NCBI GenBank assembly: GCA_027063545.1
Contig: JAMORN010000159.1
Coordinates: 1 to 6,135, forward strand
Direction of reading: 5' to 3'
Length of the DNA stretch: 6,135 bases
DNA from: a bacterium
GTDB lineage: Bacteria > JAMORN01
Positions 1 through 5,313 of the stretch are shown piece after piece. Under the pieces are notes generated by a model, which was not told where the DNA came from, did no database searches, and saw only the letters and a list, made by a program, of their open reading frames with translations. A program made the position numbers and the translations under genes. Positions within the stretch are counted from its first letter, which is position 1; each line of letters begins with the position of its first letter.

Positions 1-402
1 GTTTTAAAGAATATTGAAATAGCTTTAAAATATTCTCATGTTGAACTAACCACCCTAATAATTCCTGGTTATAATGATAATGAGGATAAATATTCTAAAT
101 TAATAGAGAATATTGGAAAAAATTTTTCAAAGGATATTCCTCTTCATATTTCAAGATATTTCCCCCATTACAAATTTACTGCTCCTCCTACGCCTATAGA
201 AAAGTTAAAATTTTTATATGAAAGAGCAAAGGAATTTTTAAACTATATTTATATAGGAAATATTTTAGATACTAGTTATTCAACTACCTATTGTCCATAT
301 TGTGGAAAAAAACTTATAGAAAGAGATGGGTATAATATAAAACTTTATACAAATTCGAATATTTGTCCAAATTGTAAAAGAGAGTTAAACTTTGTTTTTT
401 AG
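1..402 (+). CDS. amrS: AmmeMemoRadiSam system radical SAM enzyme, C-terminal part (5' end outside window)
   Basis: Frame 1 is open from the first base to TAG at 400-402, giving the last 133 residues. The order of conserved blocks matches the C-terminal part of the radical SAM member of the AMMECR1/Memo/radical SAM trio: VELTTLIIPGYND (15-27), PLHISRYFPHYKFT (47-60), PPTPIEKL (62-69), YIYIGNI (82-88), then a zinc-ribbon-like tail with YCPYCG (97-102) and CPNC (122-125). The CxxxCxxC cluster motif that binds the catalytic 4Fe-4S cluster lies upstream of the window and cannot be checked. The family is cytoplasmic and related to pyruvate formate-lyase activating enzymes; its substrate is not settled to my knowledge. 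The tail ends a few residues after the second CxxC, slightly shorter than the usual form. The gene overlaps lptD by 11 bases. The family call is firm; the function is inherited from the family. Confidence 0.9.
   Translation, partial: VLKNIEIALKYSHVELTTLIIPGYNDNEDKYSKLIENIGKNFSKDIPLHISRYFPHYKFTAPPTPIEKLKFLYERAKEFLNYIYIGNILDTSYSTTYCPYCGKKLIERDGYNIKLYTNSNICPNCKRELNFVF
376..394 (+). promoter_or_regulatory. Ribosome binding site and TTG start of lptD, inside the amrS 3' end
   Basis: A purine run AAAAGAGAG (376-384) lies 7 bases before TTG at 392-394. An in-frame TAA at 386-388 closes the frame just upstream. No in-frame ATG, GTG or TTG occurs between 392 and the Met codon at residue 114, so this TTG is the only ordinary start that keeps the signal peptide and the OstA domain. 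The Shine-Dalgarno match is weak, which fits translational coupling to the overlapping amrS. Confidence 0.6.
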
Positions 403-2758
403 AAATATTATCTTTTTATTAATCTTTTTATTTTTTCTATTTAAAAATCTTTTATTCTCTCAAGATTTATTTTATAATAATTCTTTACCTAAAAAATCGG
501 ATGTAATAGATACTATTAGGTATGATTCAAAGTTAATAAAATATGATATAAAAACAGGAAAGATTTATTTAATTGAAAATGCAAAAGTTTATTACAAAAA
601 TTTTGTATTAAATAGTGATTCTATTTATATAGATCTTGATTCCTCTCTTTTTTATGCAGTGGAACATCTTTTTATAGTTGTTAAAGACAAAGGGAAAAGA
701 GATACAATTTTTCTTGATAGTTTAATATACAACATGAAAAAGGATAAAGGTCTTTTTTATAATGTAAAATCTAGGTATGATAATGCTATATATTTCTTTT
801 TTGTTGTAAAAAAAGAGAATAAACATACTTATTATGGCAAACATGGCTTTTACACAACAGATATTGATACTTCGCCAGGTTATTACTTTTATACTAAATA
901 TGTAAAGATAAAAGAGGACAAAAAGGTTATAATTGCAAAACCTATAGTACTCGTGATAGTGGATGTTCCTGTTACACTAATTCCTTACTATATATATCCT
1001 TATGAGAAAAAAAGAAAAAGTGGTTTTTTAAGACCTGTTTGGGGTGGAAGTGAGAGTTTTGGAAGATATATTAGAAATGTAGGTTATTATTGGGCAATAA
1101 ATGATTACATGGATTTAGAATTAAACTCTACATTCTATGAGGGACGATATGTAAGTTATATGATAAAGTATAATTTTGTTTATAGGTATTGGGTTCCCCT
1201 TTCAAGTTGGCTTTTTAGGGAGACAAGAAATATTGATTATTTTTTTAATGAAACCCAAAGAAGTCGTTATATATCTGTTTCTCATACTAATTATTTAGAT
1301 TATAATAAAAATTTTAAGATTTCTATAAATGGTAATTACACCTCTAATAAATTTTTTATGGATTCTTTAGAATATGATGAACAAACCCTTTTAAACAGAA
1401 ATATTATATTAACAGGGACATTTTCAGGAAAAATTACTGAAAATACAATGATAAACCTAACAGTAAAAAGGGATCAAAAGATTGATCTTAAACAAATAAC
1501 ATGGAATAAACCATACTTTTCTCTATATATGCCAGAGATTAGATATCTTACATTAAAAAGGCTTTTTTCTTCAGATAGGTATTGGTATTATTTTAAAAAT
1601 TCACCTAACTATAATTCTATAGCAAATAGTGAGATAAATAGATATTACTTTAAATATTCACCAATTAATTTTTTAAGAGTAGAGTTTTATGATGATTCAA
1701 ATTTTGTGTATTATAAAAGGTGGGGTTGGAGTGTTCCTATATCTATAGGAAGAGACCCTTTTAAACTTTATTATTTTAATATATCTCCGACTTTAAATAT
1801 ATCAAATGTTGGGATGAGTTTTTTCAAGGATTCTGTTAGAATTTACAAAAGTGATACATTGTATGTGGATACATTAGTGTATAAAGATAGTATAGTTAGT
1901 GTAACTTCTTATAGAATGAGTATGGCTTTTTCTACAAGGATTTATGGAATATCAAGGTTTAATATATTGGGCTTAAGAGGAATAAAACATACCCTTTCCC
2001 CTTCTATAGTATTATCATATAGTCCAGGTATTGAAGAGCCTTATCATTATGAACCTCTTGTTGGAACTATCTATTCATCTAAAGAAAAGACAATATCTTT
2101 AAATTTAAATCAAGATATTTCTACTAAGTTTCAAAAAAATGATACATCAAAGGTATATTATACAACCCTTTTTATTTTAGGTAGTAGAATTTTTTATAAT
2201 TTTAATGTAGAAGATAAAAAATTAAGTATGCTAACAAATTCTTTATCTATTCCATGGCTTCCTTTTTTTGGAGCTTCTTTTATTGTGGATTTTTATGGAG
2301 ATGATAGTGTATATAGCTTAAAAAATACAAATGTTTATTCTTATACTTATAGTTTAAGGTTTCCTATTAATTTAAGGGGTTATATATTTAATGGTGATTT
2401 AAGAGATTTTAATAAAAAATCAAGAGAAAAATATTCAAATATAAGTTTTTCTACAGGACTATTTATTAATTATTCTGCAATAAGGGTTACAGATGATCTT
2501 TATAAAAAGACAAAAACATACTCAACAAATTTTTCACTAACATTAAACCTAACAAAAACTTCAAAACTCTCTTCTTCTCTTTATTATGATTTAGAAAAAG
2601 GAAAGGTGGTAAATATTTCCTTTAATTTTGAAAAACAGATAAGAAGATGGAAGATGACAATGCTTTGGGTTCCTATGGGTGTTATAAAAAGATGGGAGTT
2701 TAAAGTATATTTAATTGATTTACCAGATATTAAAGTAGAAAAGAAATTATCATTTTAA
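392..2758 (+). CDS. lptD: LPS-assembly outer membrane protein LptD (OstA/Imp family)
   Basis: LptD with LptE inserts lipopolysaccharide into the outer leaflet of the outer membrane; the 788-residue length is close to that of E. coli LptD. Residues 1-24 form a Sec signal peptide (Arg4, then a Phe/Leu/Ile core, likely cut after FS). Residues about 40-190 look like the periplasmic OstA beta-jellyroll, with repeated strand units such as KIYLIENAKVYY (57-68). The barrel entry carries the family block IPYYIYP (197-203), SGFLRP (210-215) and GYYWAINDYMDLEL (231-244). KHTLSPSIVLSYSPG (532-546) resembles the conserved RH-x-x-x-P-S segment of FCB-type LptD. The chain ends in Phe, as beta-barrels recognised by BAM usually do. 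It contains no cysteine, so the disulfide-controlled maturation known from E. coli cannot apply. The start is TTG, overlapping amrS. No LptE gene is visible here. Confidence 0.88.
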   Translation: MFFRNIIFLLIFLFFLFKNLLFSQDLFYNNSLPKKSDVIDTIRYDSKLIKYDIKTGKIYLIENAKVYYKNFVLNSDSIYIDLDSSLFYAVEHLFIVVKDKGKRDTIFLDSLIYNMKKDKGLFYNVKSRYDNAIYFFFVVKKENKHTYYGKHGFYTTDIDTSPGYYFYTKYVKIKEDKKVIIAKPIVLVIVDVPVTLIPYYIYPYEKKRKSGFLRPVWGGSESFGRYIRNVGYYWAINDYMDLELNSTFYEGRYVSYMIKYNFVYRYWVPLSSWLFRETRNIDYFFNETQRSRYISVSHTNYLDYNKNFKISINGNYTSNKFFMDSLEYDEQTLLNRNIILTGTFSGKITENTMINLTVKRDQKIDLKQITWNKPYFSLYMPEIRYLTLKRLFSSDRYWYYFKNSPNYNSIANSEINRYYFKYSPINFLRVEFYDDSNFVYYKRWGWSVPISIGRDPFKLYYFNISPTLNISNVGMSFFKDSVRIYKSDTLYVDTLVYKDSIVSVTSYRMSMAFSTRIYGISRFNILGLRGIKHTLSPSIVLSYSPGIEEPYHYEPLVGTIYSSKEKTISLNLNQDISTKFQKNDTSKVYYTTLFILGSRIFYNFNVEDKKLSMLTNSLSIPWLPFFGASFIVDFYGDDSVYSLKNTNVYSYTYSLRFPINLRGYIFNGDLRDFNKKSREKYSNISFSTGLFINYSAIRVTDDLYKKTKTYSTNFSLTLNLTKTSKLSSSLYYDLEKGKVVNISFNFEKQIRRWKMTMLWVPMGVIKRWEFKVYLIDLPDIKVEKKLSF

Positions 2759-2762
2759 TAGT

Positions 2763-2783
2763 TTTTTAAAGGCTATTTAAAAA
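2763..2783. repeat. AT-only 8-bp inverted repeat at the convergent gene junction
   Basis: TTTTTAAA (2763-2770) and TTTAAAAA (2776-2783) are perfect reverse complements around the loop GGCTA. The repeat starts 5 bases after the lptD stop and covers the last codons and the stop of the leftward EIIA gene. It could form a hairpin in either transcript, but it has no G-C pairs in the stem and no following U-run, so a terminator role is only a guess. Confidence 0.35.
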
Positions 2784-3245
2784 TTCGCATAACTTATTAA
2801 AGAAATTTTCTTTAAAGTTTTGAGGATCTTGTTCAAAGATTTCTTTCATAGAATGTTTTTGTAGAAATTTTATAATACTTGAATGGAAGATAATAGAGAA
2901 CATAGTATCATTTTCAGGGATGATAGAGAAAACTATACTATTTACTTTTATTTTATCAATAGAATCAAAGTCTATAGCTTTAATTAAGTAAAAGAACAAT
3001 ATTATTGGTGTATCAAGTTTTTTTAGTCTTATGTGAGGGATTGCTATTCCTTCACCTATGGAAAATCCACCTTGTTTATCTTGTTTTATAATATTTTCAT
3101 AAAGATAATCTTTTTCCTCTTCATCTATAATTTTTAGTTCTATGCATTTATTTACTAAATAATTATAGAATTGTTCTTTACTAAAAAACTTTTCTTCTAC
3201 CACAAAAATATTTTCTTTTTTTATATATTTACCAATAGGATTCAT
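2766..3245 (-). CDS. PTS EIIA type-2 (fructose/nitrogen-class) domain protein, stand-alone
   Basis: The 159-residue protein is a single EIIA type-2 domain with no fused EIIB, HPr or transporter part. The active-site signature is present: Asp56, then IGEGIAIPHIR (63-73), with His71 as the expected phosphorylated residue. The strict pattern has Gly/Ala/Cys after the His; here it is Ile72. The second conserved His region is seen at FHSSIIKFL (120-128), with His121. No signal peptide or membrane segment is present, so it should be cytoplasmic. Known relatives take a phosphate from HPr or NPr; stand-alone copies (PtsN-like) usually regulate rather than transport, and no transporter gene is visible here. 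The ATG at 3243-3245 is the only suitable start and has no Shine-Dalgarno site before it; a promoter just upstream suggests a leaderless mRNA. The gene is divergent from the sugar nucleotidyltransferase and convergent with lptD. Whether it is ptsN or a fructose-type EIIA cannot be decided from sequence alone. Confidence 0.87.
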   Translation of the reverse strand: MNPIGKYIKKENIFVVEEKFFSKEQFYNYLVNKCIELKIIDEEEKDYLYENIIKQDKQGGFSIGEGIAIPHIRLKKLDTPIILFFYLIKAIDFDSIDKIKVNSIVFSIIPENDTMFSIIFHSSIIKFLQKHSMKEIFEQDPQNFKENFFNKLCEFLNSL

Positions 3246-3253
3246 AATATTTA

Positions 3254-3283
3254 AATATAATATAAACTCTTGCGTCTTGTCAA
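3254..3283 (-). promoter_or_regulatory. Predicted sigma-70-type promoter of the EIIA gene
   Basis: On the minus strand TTGACA (3283-3278) is a perfect -35 box. TATATT (3259-3254) follows at 18 bp, or TTATAT (3260-3255) at 17 bp. Transcription would begin about 7 bases further on, near 3247-3248, within 1-3 bases of the ATG. In so AT-rich a region the -10 match alone means little; the exact -35 box and the spacing carry the call. Confidence 0.5.
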
Positions 3284-3305
3284 AGCTAAAGACATAATTT
3301 ATATT
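3277..3305 (+). promoter_or_regulatory. Predicted sigma-70-type promoter of the nucleotidyltransferase operon
   Basis: TTGTCA (3277-3282, five of six consensus bases) is followed after 17 bp by TATATT (3300-3305, five of six). Transcription would start near 3312, leaving a leader of about 45 bases. The -35 box overlaps the -35 box of the leftward promoter on the opposite strand. Confidence 0.45.
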
Positions 3306-3327
3306 AAAAACTAGAAAGTTTTTTCTA
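3306..3327 (+). repeat. Two overlapping, mutually exclusive short hairpins near the predicted 5' mRNA end
   Basis: AAAAACT (3306-3312) pairs with AGTTTTT (3317-3323) around a 4-base loop. TAGAAA (3312-3317) pairs with TTTCTA (3322-3327), also around a 4-base loop. The arms share bases, so only one can form at a time. The second begins at the predicted transcription start near 3312, so it would sit at the very 5' end of the mRNA. Both are A/T-rich and weak. Confidence 0.3.
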
Positions 3328-3345
3328 ATATAAATTTAAATAACT

Positions 3346-3353
3346 AAGGAGGG
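3346..3353 (+). promoter_or_regulatory. Strong Shine-Dalgarno site of the nucleotidyltransferase gene
   Basis: AAGGAGGG lies 3 bases before the ATG at 3357. It is the best Shine-Dalgarno match in the window, though the spacing is short. It fixes the start of the gene. Confidence 0.8.
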
Positions 3354-3356
3354 TTA

Positions 3357-4370
3357 ATGAAAGCGATTTTACCAGTGGCAGGAGTTGGATCAAGACTTAG
3401 ACCTTTTACTTTAACAAAACCTAAAGCCTTAATCCCCCTTGTTGGAAGACCAATAATTTCTTATATAATTGATAGTTTAATAGAAATAGGTGTTAATGAA
3501 ATAATTTTTGTGATAGGATATTTAGGAGAAGAAATAAAAGAGTATGTAAAATACGAATACAACAATAGAGATTTTAAACCTATTTTTGTTTTTCAAGAGG
3601 AAAGGCAGGGACTTGCTCATGCTGTTTATATGGCAAAGGAAGAGTTAAAGAAAGAAGAGGATGATATAATAATAATCCTGGGGGATACGATTATTGATAC
3701 TTCTTTAAAAAAGATAATAGACTCTAATTTTAATGGACTTGGAGTTAAAGAGGTGACAAATCCTCATAGATTTGGAATTGTTGAAATAGATGAAAATGAT
3801 ATGCTAATAGATTTGGAGGAAAAACCTGAACATCCAAAAACTAATCTTGCTTTAGTTGGACTTTATTATTTTAAAAGCTCTTTTAAACTTCTTGAGGGTC
3901 TTGAATATATAATAAACAACGATATAAAAGTAAGAGGAGAATATCAACTTACAAGTGTAATAGAGCATTTATTAAAGGAAGGGGAGGCTTTTAAGATTTA
4001 TAGGGTTAATGATTGGATTGATTGTGGTGATTTCGATTCCCTGAGAGAAGCTAATAATTACTTTTTGAATAAACTTGATAGTAAATATAAGATTGATGAA
4101 AAGAATAACACTATTTATATTCCTCCTTATTACGTTGGAGAGGGAAGTGTAATAAAAAATTCTATAATAGGACCTTTTGTTTCTATAGGAAAAGGTTCTG
4201 TCATTGAAGATTCTATTATAAAAAATTCAATTATCTCAGAAAACGCAACTATAAAGAGATATTTACTTAATAAAAGTATAATAGGTGAAGAAGCAAAATT
4301 AATAGGAAAACATAGTAGTTTAAATTTATCCGATCATGCTCAGATTGTAAATGGGGTAAATGAAGTATAG
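3357..4370 (+). CDS. NDP-sugar pyrophosphorylase (sugar-1-phosphate nucleotidyltransferase) with beta-helix tail
   Basis: The enzyme family joins a sugar-1-phosphate and an NTP to make an NDP-sugar and pyrophosphate in the cytoplasm. Residues 1-235 form the Rossmann-like NTP_transferase domain: GVGSRLRPFTLTKPK (9-23) is the nucleotide-binding loop, LGD (108-110) supplies the metal-binding Asp110, and FGIVE (139-143), EEKP (154-157), GEYQLT (194-199) and WIDCGD (220-225) are the usual substrate-site blocks. Residues about 255-325 show hexapeptide-type repeats (GEGSVIKNSIIG, GKGSVIEDSII and further turns), a left-handed beta-helix. The 337-residue length and the ending LNLSDHAQI resemble the long RmlA-like (glucose-1-phosphate thymidylyltransferase) group, but the actual sugar and nucleotide cannot be read from sequence, so no symbol is given. 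It is first in a probable operon with the lipoprotein gene 13 bp downstream, and likely feeds surface glycan or LPS synthesis. Confidence 0.9.
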   Translation: MKAILPVAGVGSRLRPFTLTKPKALIPLVGRPIISYIIDSLIEIGVNEIIFVIGYLGEEIKEYVKYEYNNRDFKPIFVFQEERQGLAHAVYMAKEELKKEEDDIIIILGDTIIDTSLKKIIDSNFNGLGVKEVTNPHRFGIVEIDENDMLIDLEEKPEHPKTNLALVGLYYFKSSFKLLEGLEYIINNDIKVRGEYQLTSVIEHLLKEGEAFKIYRVNDWIDCGDFDSLREANNYFLNKLDSKYKIDEKNNTIYIPPYYVGEGSVIKNSIIGPFVSIGKGSVIEDSIIKNSIISENATIKRYLLNKSIIGEEAKLIGKHSSLNLSDHAQIVNGVNEV

Positions 4371-4372
4371 TT

Positions 4373-4377
4373 AGGAG
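4373..4377 (+). promoter_or_regulatory. Shine-Dalgarno site of the lipoprotein gene
   Basis: AGGAG lies 6 bases before the ATG at 4384, within the 13-bp gap after the nucleotidyltransferase stop. It supports this start and independent initiation within the same mRNA. Confidence 0.75.
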
Positions 4378-4383
4378 TGTTAT

Positions 4384-5283
4384 ATGAAAAAAAATAATAT
4401 TAAGTTCTATATTTTTTCTTTTATAATTACTTTTTTTATACTAGGATGTAATATTTTTTCTTTTTACTATGAAAAGGATACTTCTACTATCTCTTATAGT
4501 GATTGGGAAAAGATATATCAAGATATGATAAATGAGAATAACTATGATTCAGCCCTATCAATAGCCAAAATTTTAATTGATTTAGATTCAAATAGAAGTG
4601 ATGGTTATTATCTTTATGCAAAGGCATATAGATATAAATATTTCAATAGATATTTTTTACTTCAAGAATACTTAAAAACACAAGATTCTTCAGGATATAT
4701 ACCCTTATGGGATCTTAATATATTTACTTTAGAGAGTATTTATGTAGCAAATAGAGTTATAAAAGATGATTTACAAATAATAGTTGATAGAAATTTAACA
4801 GGAAATTATACAAAAGATGATATATTAGGAGATCTTCTTCTTTCCACATCAATAGTTGCTTTTTTAAGTTTAAAGGATATAGATGGTGATGGCTCTTTAC
4901 TTGATGATACCACATTTTTTAAATTTTTTAATGTACTTCTTACTGATACAGGATTAATACTAGAAAATTTAGATTCTCTAGTTGATTATATAGCAAGGCC
5001 AGAGGTTATAAATACTATGATAGATAGAGCAGATACCCTTTTAGGCCTTGTTGTTGATTATAGTGATGAGTTTATTACAGATACTACAAGTTTGGAGTTA
5101 ATTGATAGTGTAGCTACAGAGATTAAACAATATATTGTTTATTATAAAATAGCTGATGGAATTGATAATGATGGAGATGGTAGAATAGATGAAGAGGATT
5201 TAAATGGAAAAGATGATGATGGGGATGGGCTTATAGATGAAGATTCTAGAGCTATTCCAGAGATAAGCTTAGATTCTTTATAA
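4384..5283 (+). CDS. Predicted lipoprotein with TPR-like region and acidic DxDGDG C-terminal repeats, function unknown
   Basis: I do not recognise a named family for the whole 299-residue protein. Residues 1-21 are a lipoprotein signal peptide (basic KKNNIK, hydrophobic core, lipobox ILGC), so Cys22 should be lipidated; the next residue is Asn, not Asp, which allows outer-membrane placement. Residues about 41-85 have the helix-turn-helix pattern of a TPR unit (NENNYDSALSIAKILIDLD, then YYLYAKAYRY). The middle is probably helical. DIDGDGSLLDD (165-175) is a first acidic loop, and the end carries two more, DGIDNDGDGRIDEED (258-272) and GKDDDGDGLIDED (275-287), like the calcium loops of EF-hand, dockerin or thrombospondin type-3 repeats. 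The first two loops are about 80 residues apart, the last two nearly adjacent. A short tail (about 12 residues) follows. Its neighbours, a nucleotidyltransferase and a barrel gene 30 bp downstream, point to a cell-surface role. The start is set by a good Shine-Dalgarno site. Confidence 0.75.
   Translation: MKKNNIKFYIFSFIITFFILGCNIFSFYYEKDTSTISYSDWEKIYQDMINENNYDSALSIAKILIDLDSNRSDGYYLYAKAYRYKYFNRYFLLQEYLKTQDSSGYIPLWDLNIFTLESIYVANRVIKDDLQIIVDRNLTGNYTKDDILGDLLLSTSIVAFLSLKDIDGDGSLLDDTTFFKFFNVLLTDTGLILENLDSLVDYIARPEVINTMIDRADTLLGLVVDYSDEFITDTTSLELIDSVATEIKQYIVYYKIADGIDNDGDGRIDEEDLNGKDDDGDGLIDEDSRAIPEISLDSL
5155..5244 (+). repeat. Tandem acidic calcium-loop-like coding repeats at the lipoprotein C-terminus
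   Basis: Two copies of the pattern D-x-D-G-D-G-x-I-D-E are encoded about 50 bases apart (core DNDGDGRIDE at 5164-5199 region and DDDGDGLIDE ending near 5241). The DNA of the two cores is also alike (GAT-rich with GGAGATGG and GGGGATGG), consistent with local duplication. The spacing of Asp and Gly fits a calcium-coordinating loop, but binding is inferred, not shown. Confidence 0.65.
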
Positions 5284-5299
5284 ATAAAAAAGAAAAAAT

Positions 5300-5304
5300 A
5301 GGAG
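5300..5304 (+). promoter_or_regulatory. Shine-Dalgarno site of the terminal beta-barrel gene
   Basis: AGGAG lies 9 bases before the ATG at 5314, inside the 30-bp gap after the lipoprotein stop. No promoter or terminator is evident in that gap, so the barrel gene is probably in the same transcript. Confidence 0.7.
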
Positions 5305-5313
5305 TATAAATAT

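Noticed and set aside
290-385. Stand-alone zinc-ribbon protein (two CxxC pairs)
   Set aside because: The pairs lie in the normal C-terminal tail of the AmmeMemoRadiSam radical SAM family and are in frame with its upstream blocks.
386-402. Possible frameshift joining amrS and lptD into one gene
   Set aside because: Both proteins have complete, separate family signatures; lptD has its own signal peptide and the in-frame stop at 386-388 separates the frames, so an ordinary overlap explains it.
2759-2790. Intrinsic (Rho-independent) terminator between lptD and the EIIA gene
   Set aside because: The only hairpin has no G-C pairs in its stem and no U-run after it on either strand; kept only as an inverted repeat.
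4120-4350. Acyltransferase domain making the nucleotidyltransferase a GlmU-type bifunctional enzyme
   Set aside because: The hexapeptide region is only about 70 residues, too short for the GlmU acetyltransferase half, and no catalytic His block is seen; it is better read as a structural or oligomerising tail.
5155-5244. True dockerin domain, implying a cellulosome-like system
   Set aside because: The two loops are almost adjacent and lack the intervening F-helix segments of a dockerin; no cohesin or glycoside hydrolase is present in the window.
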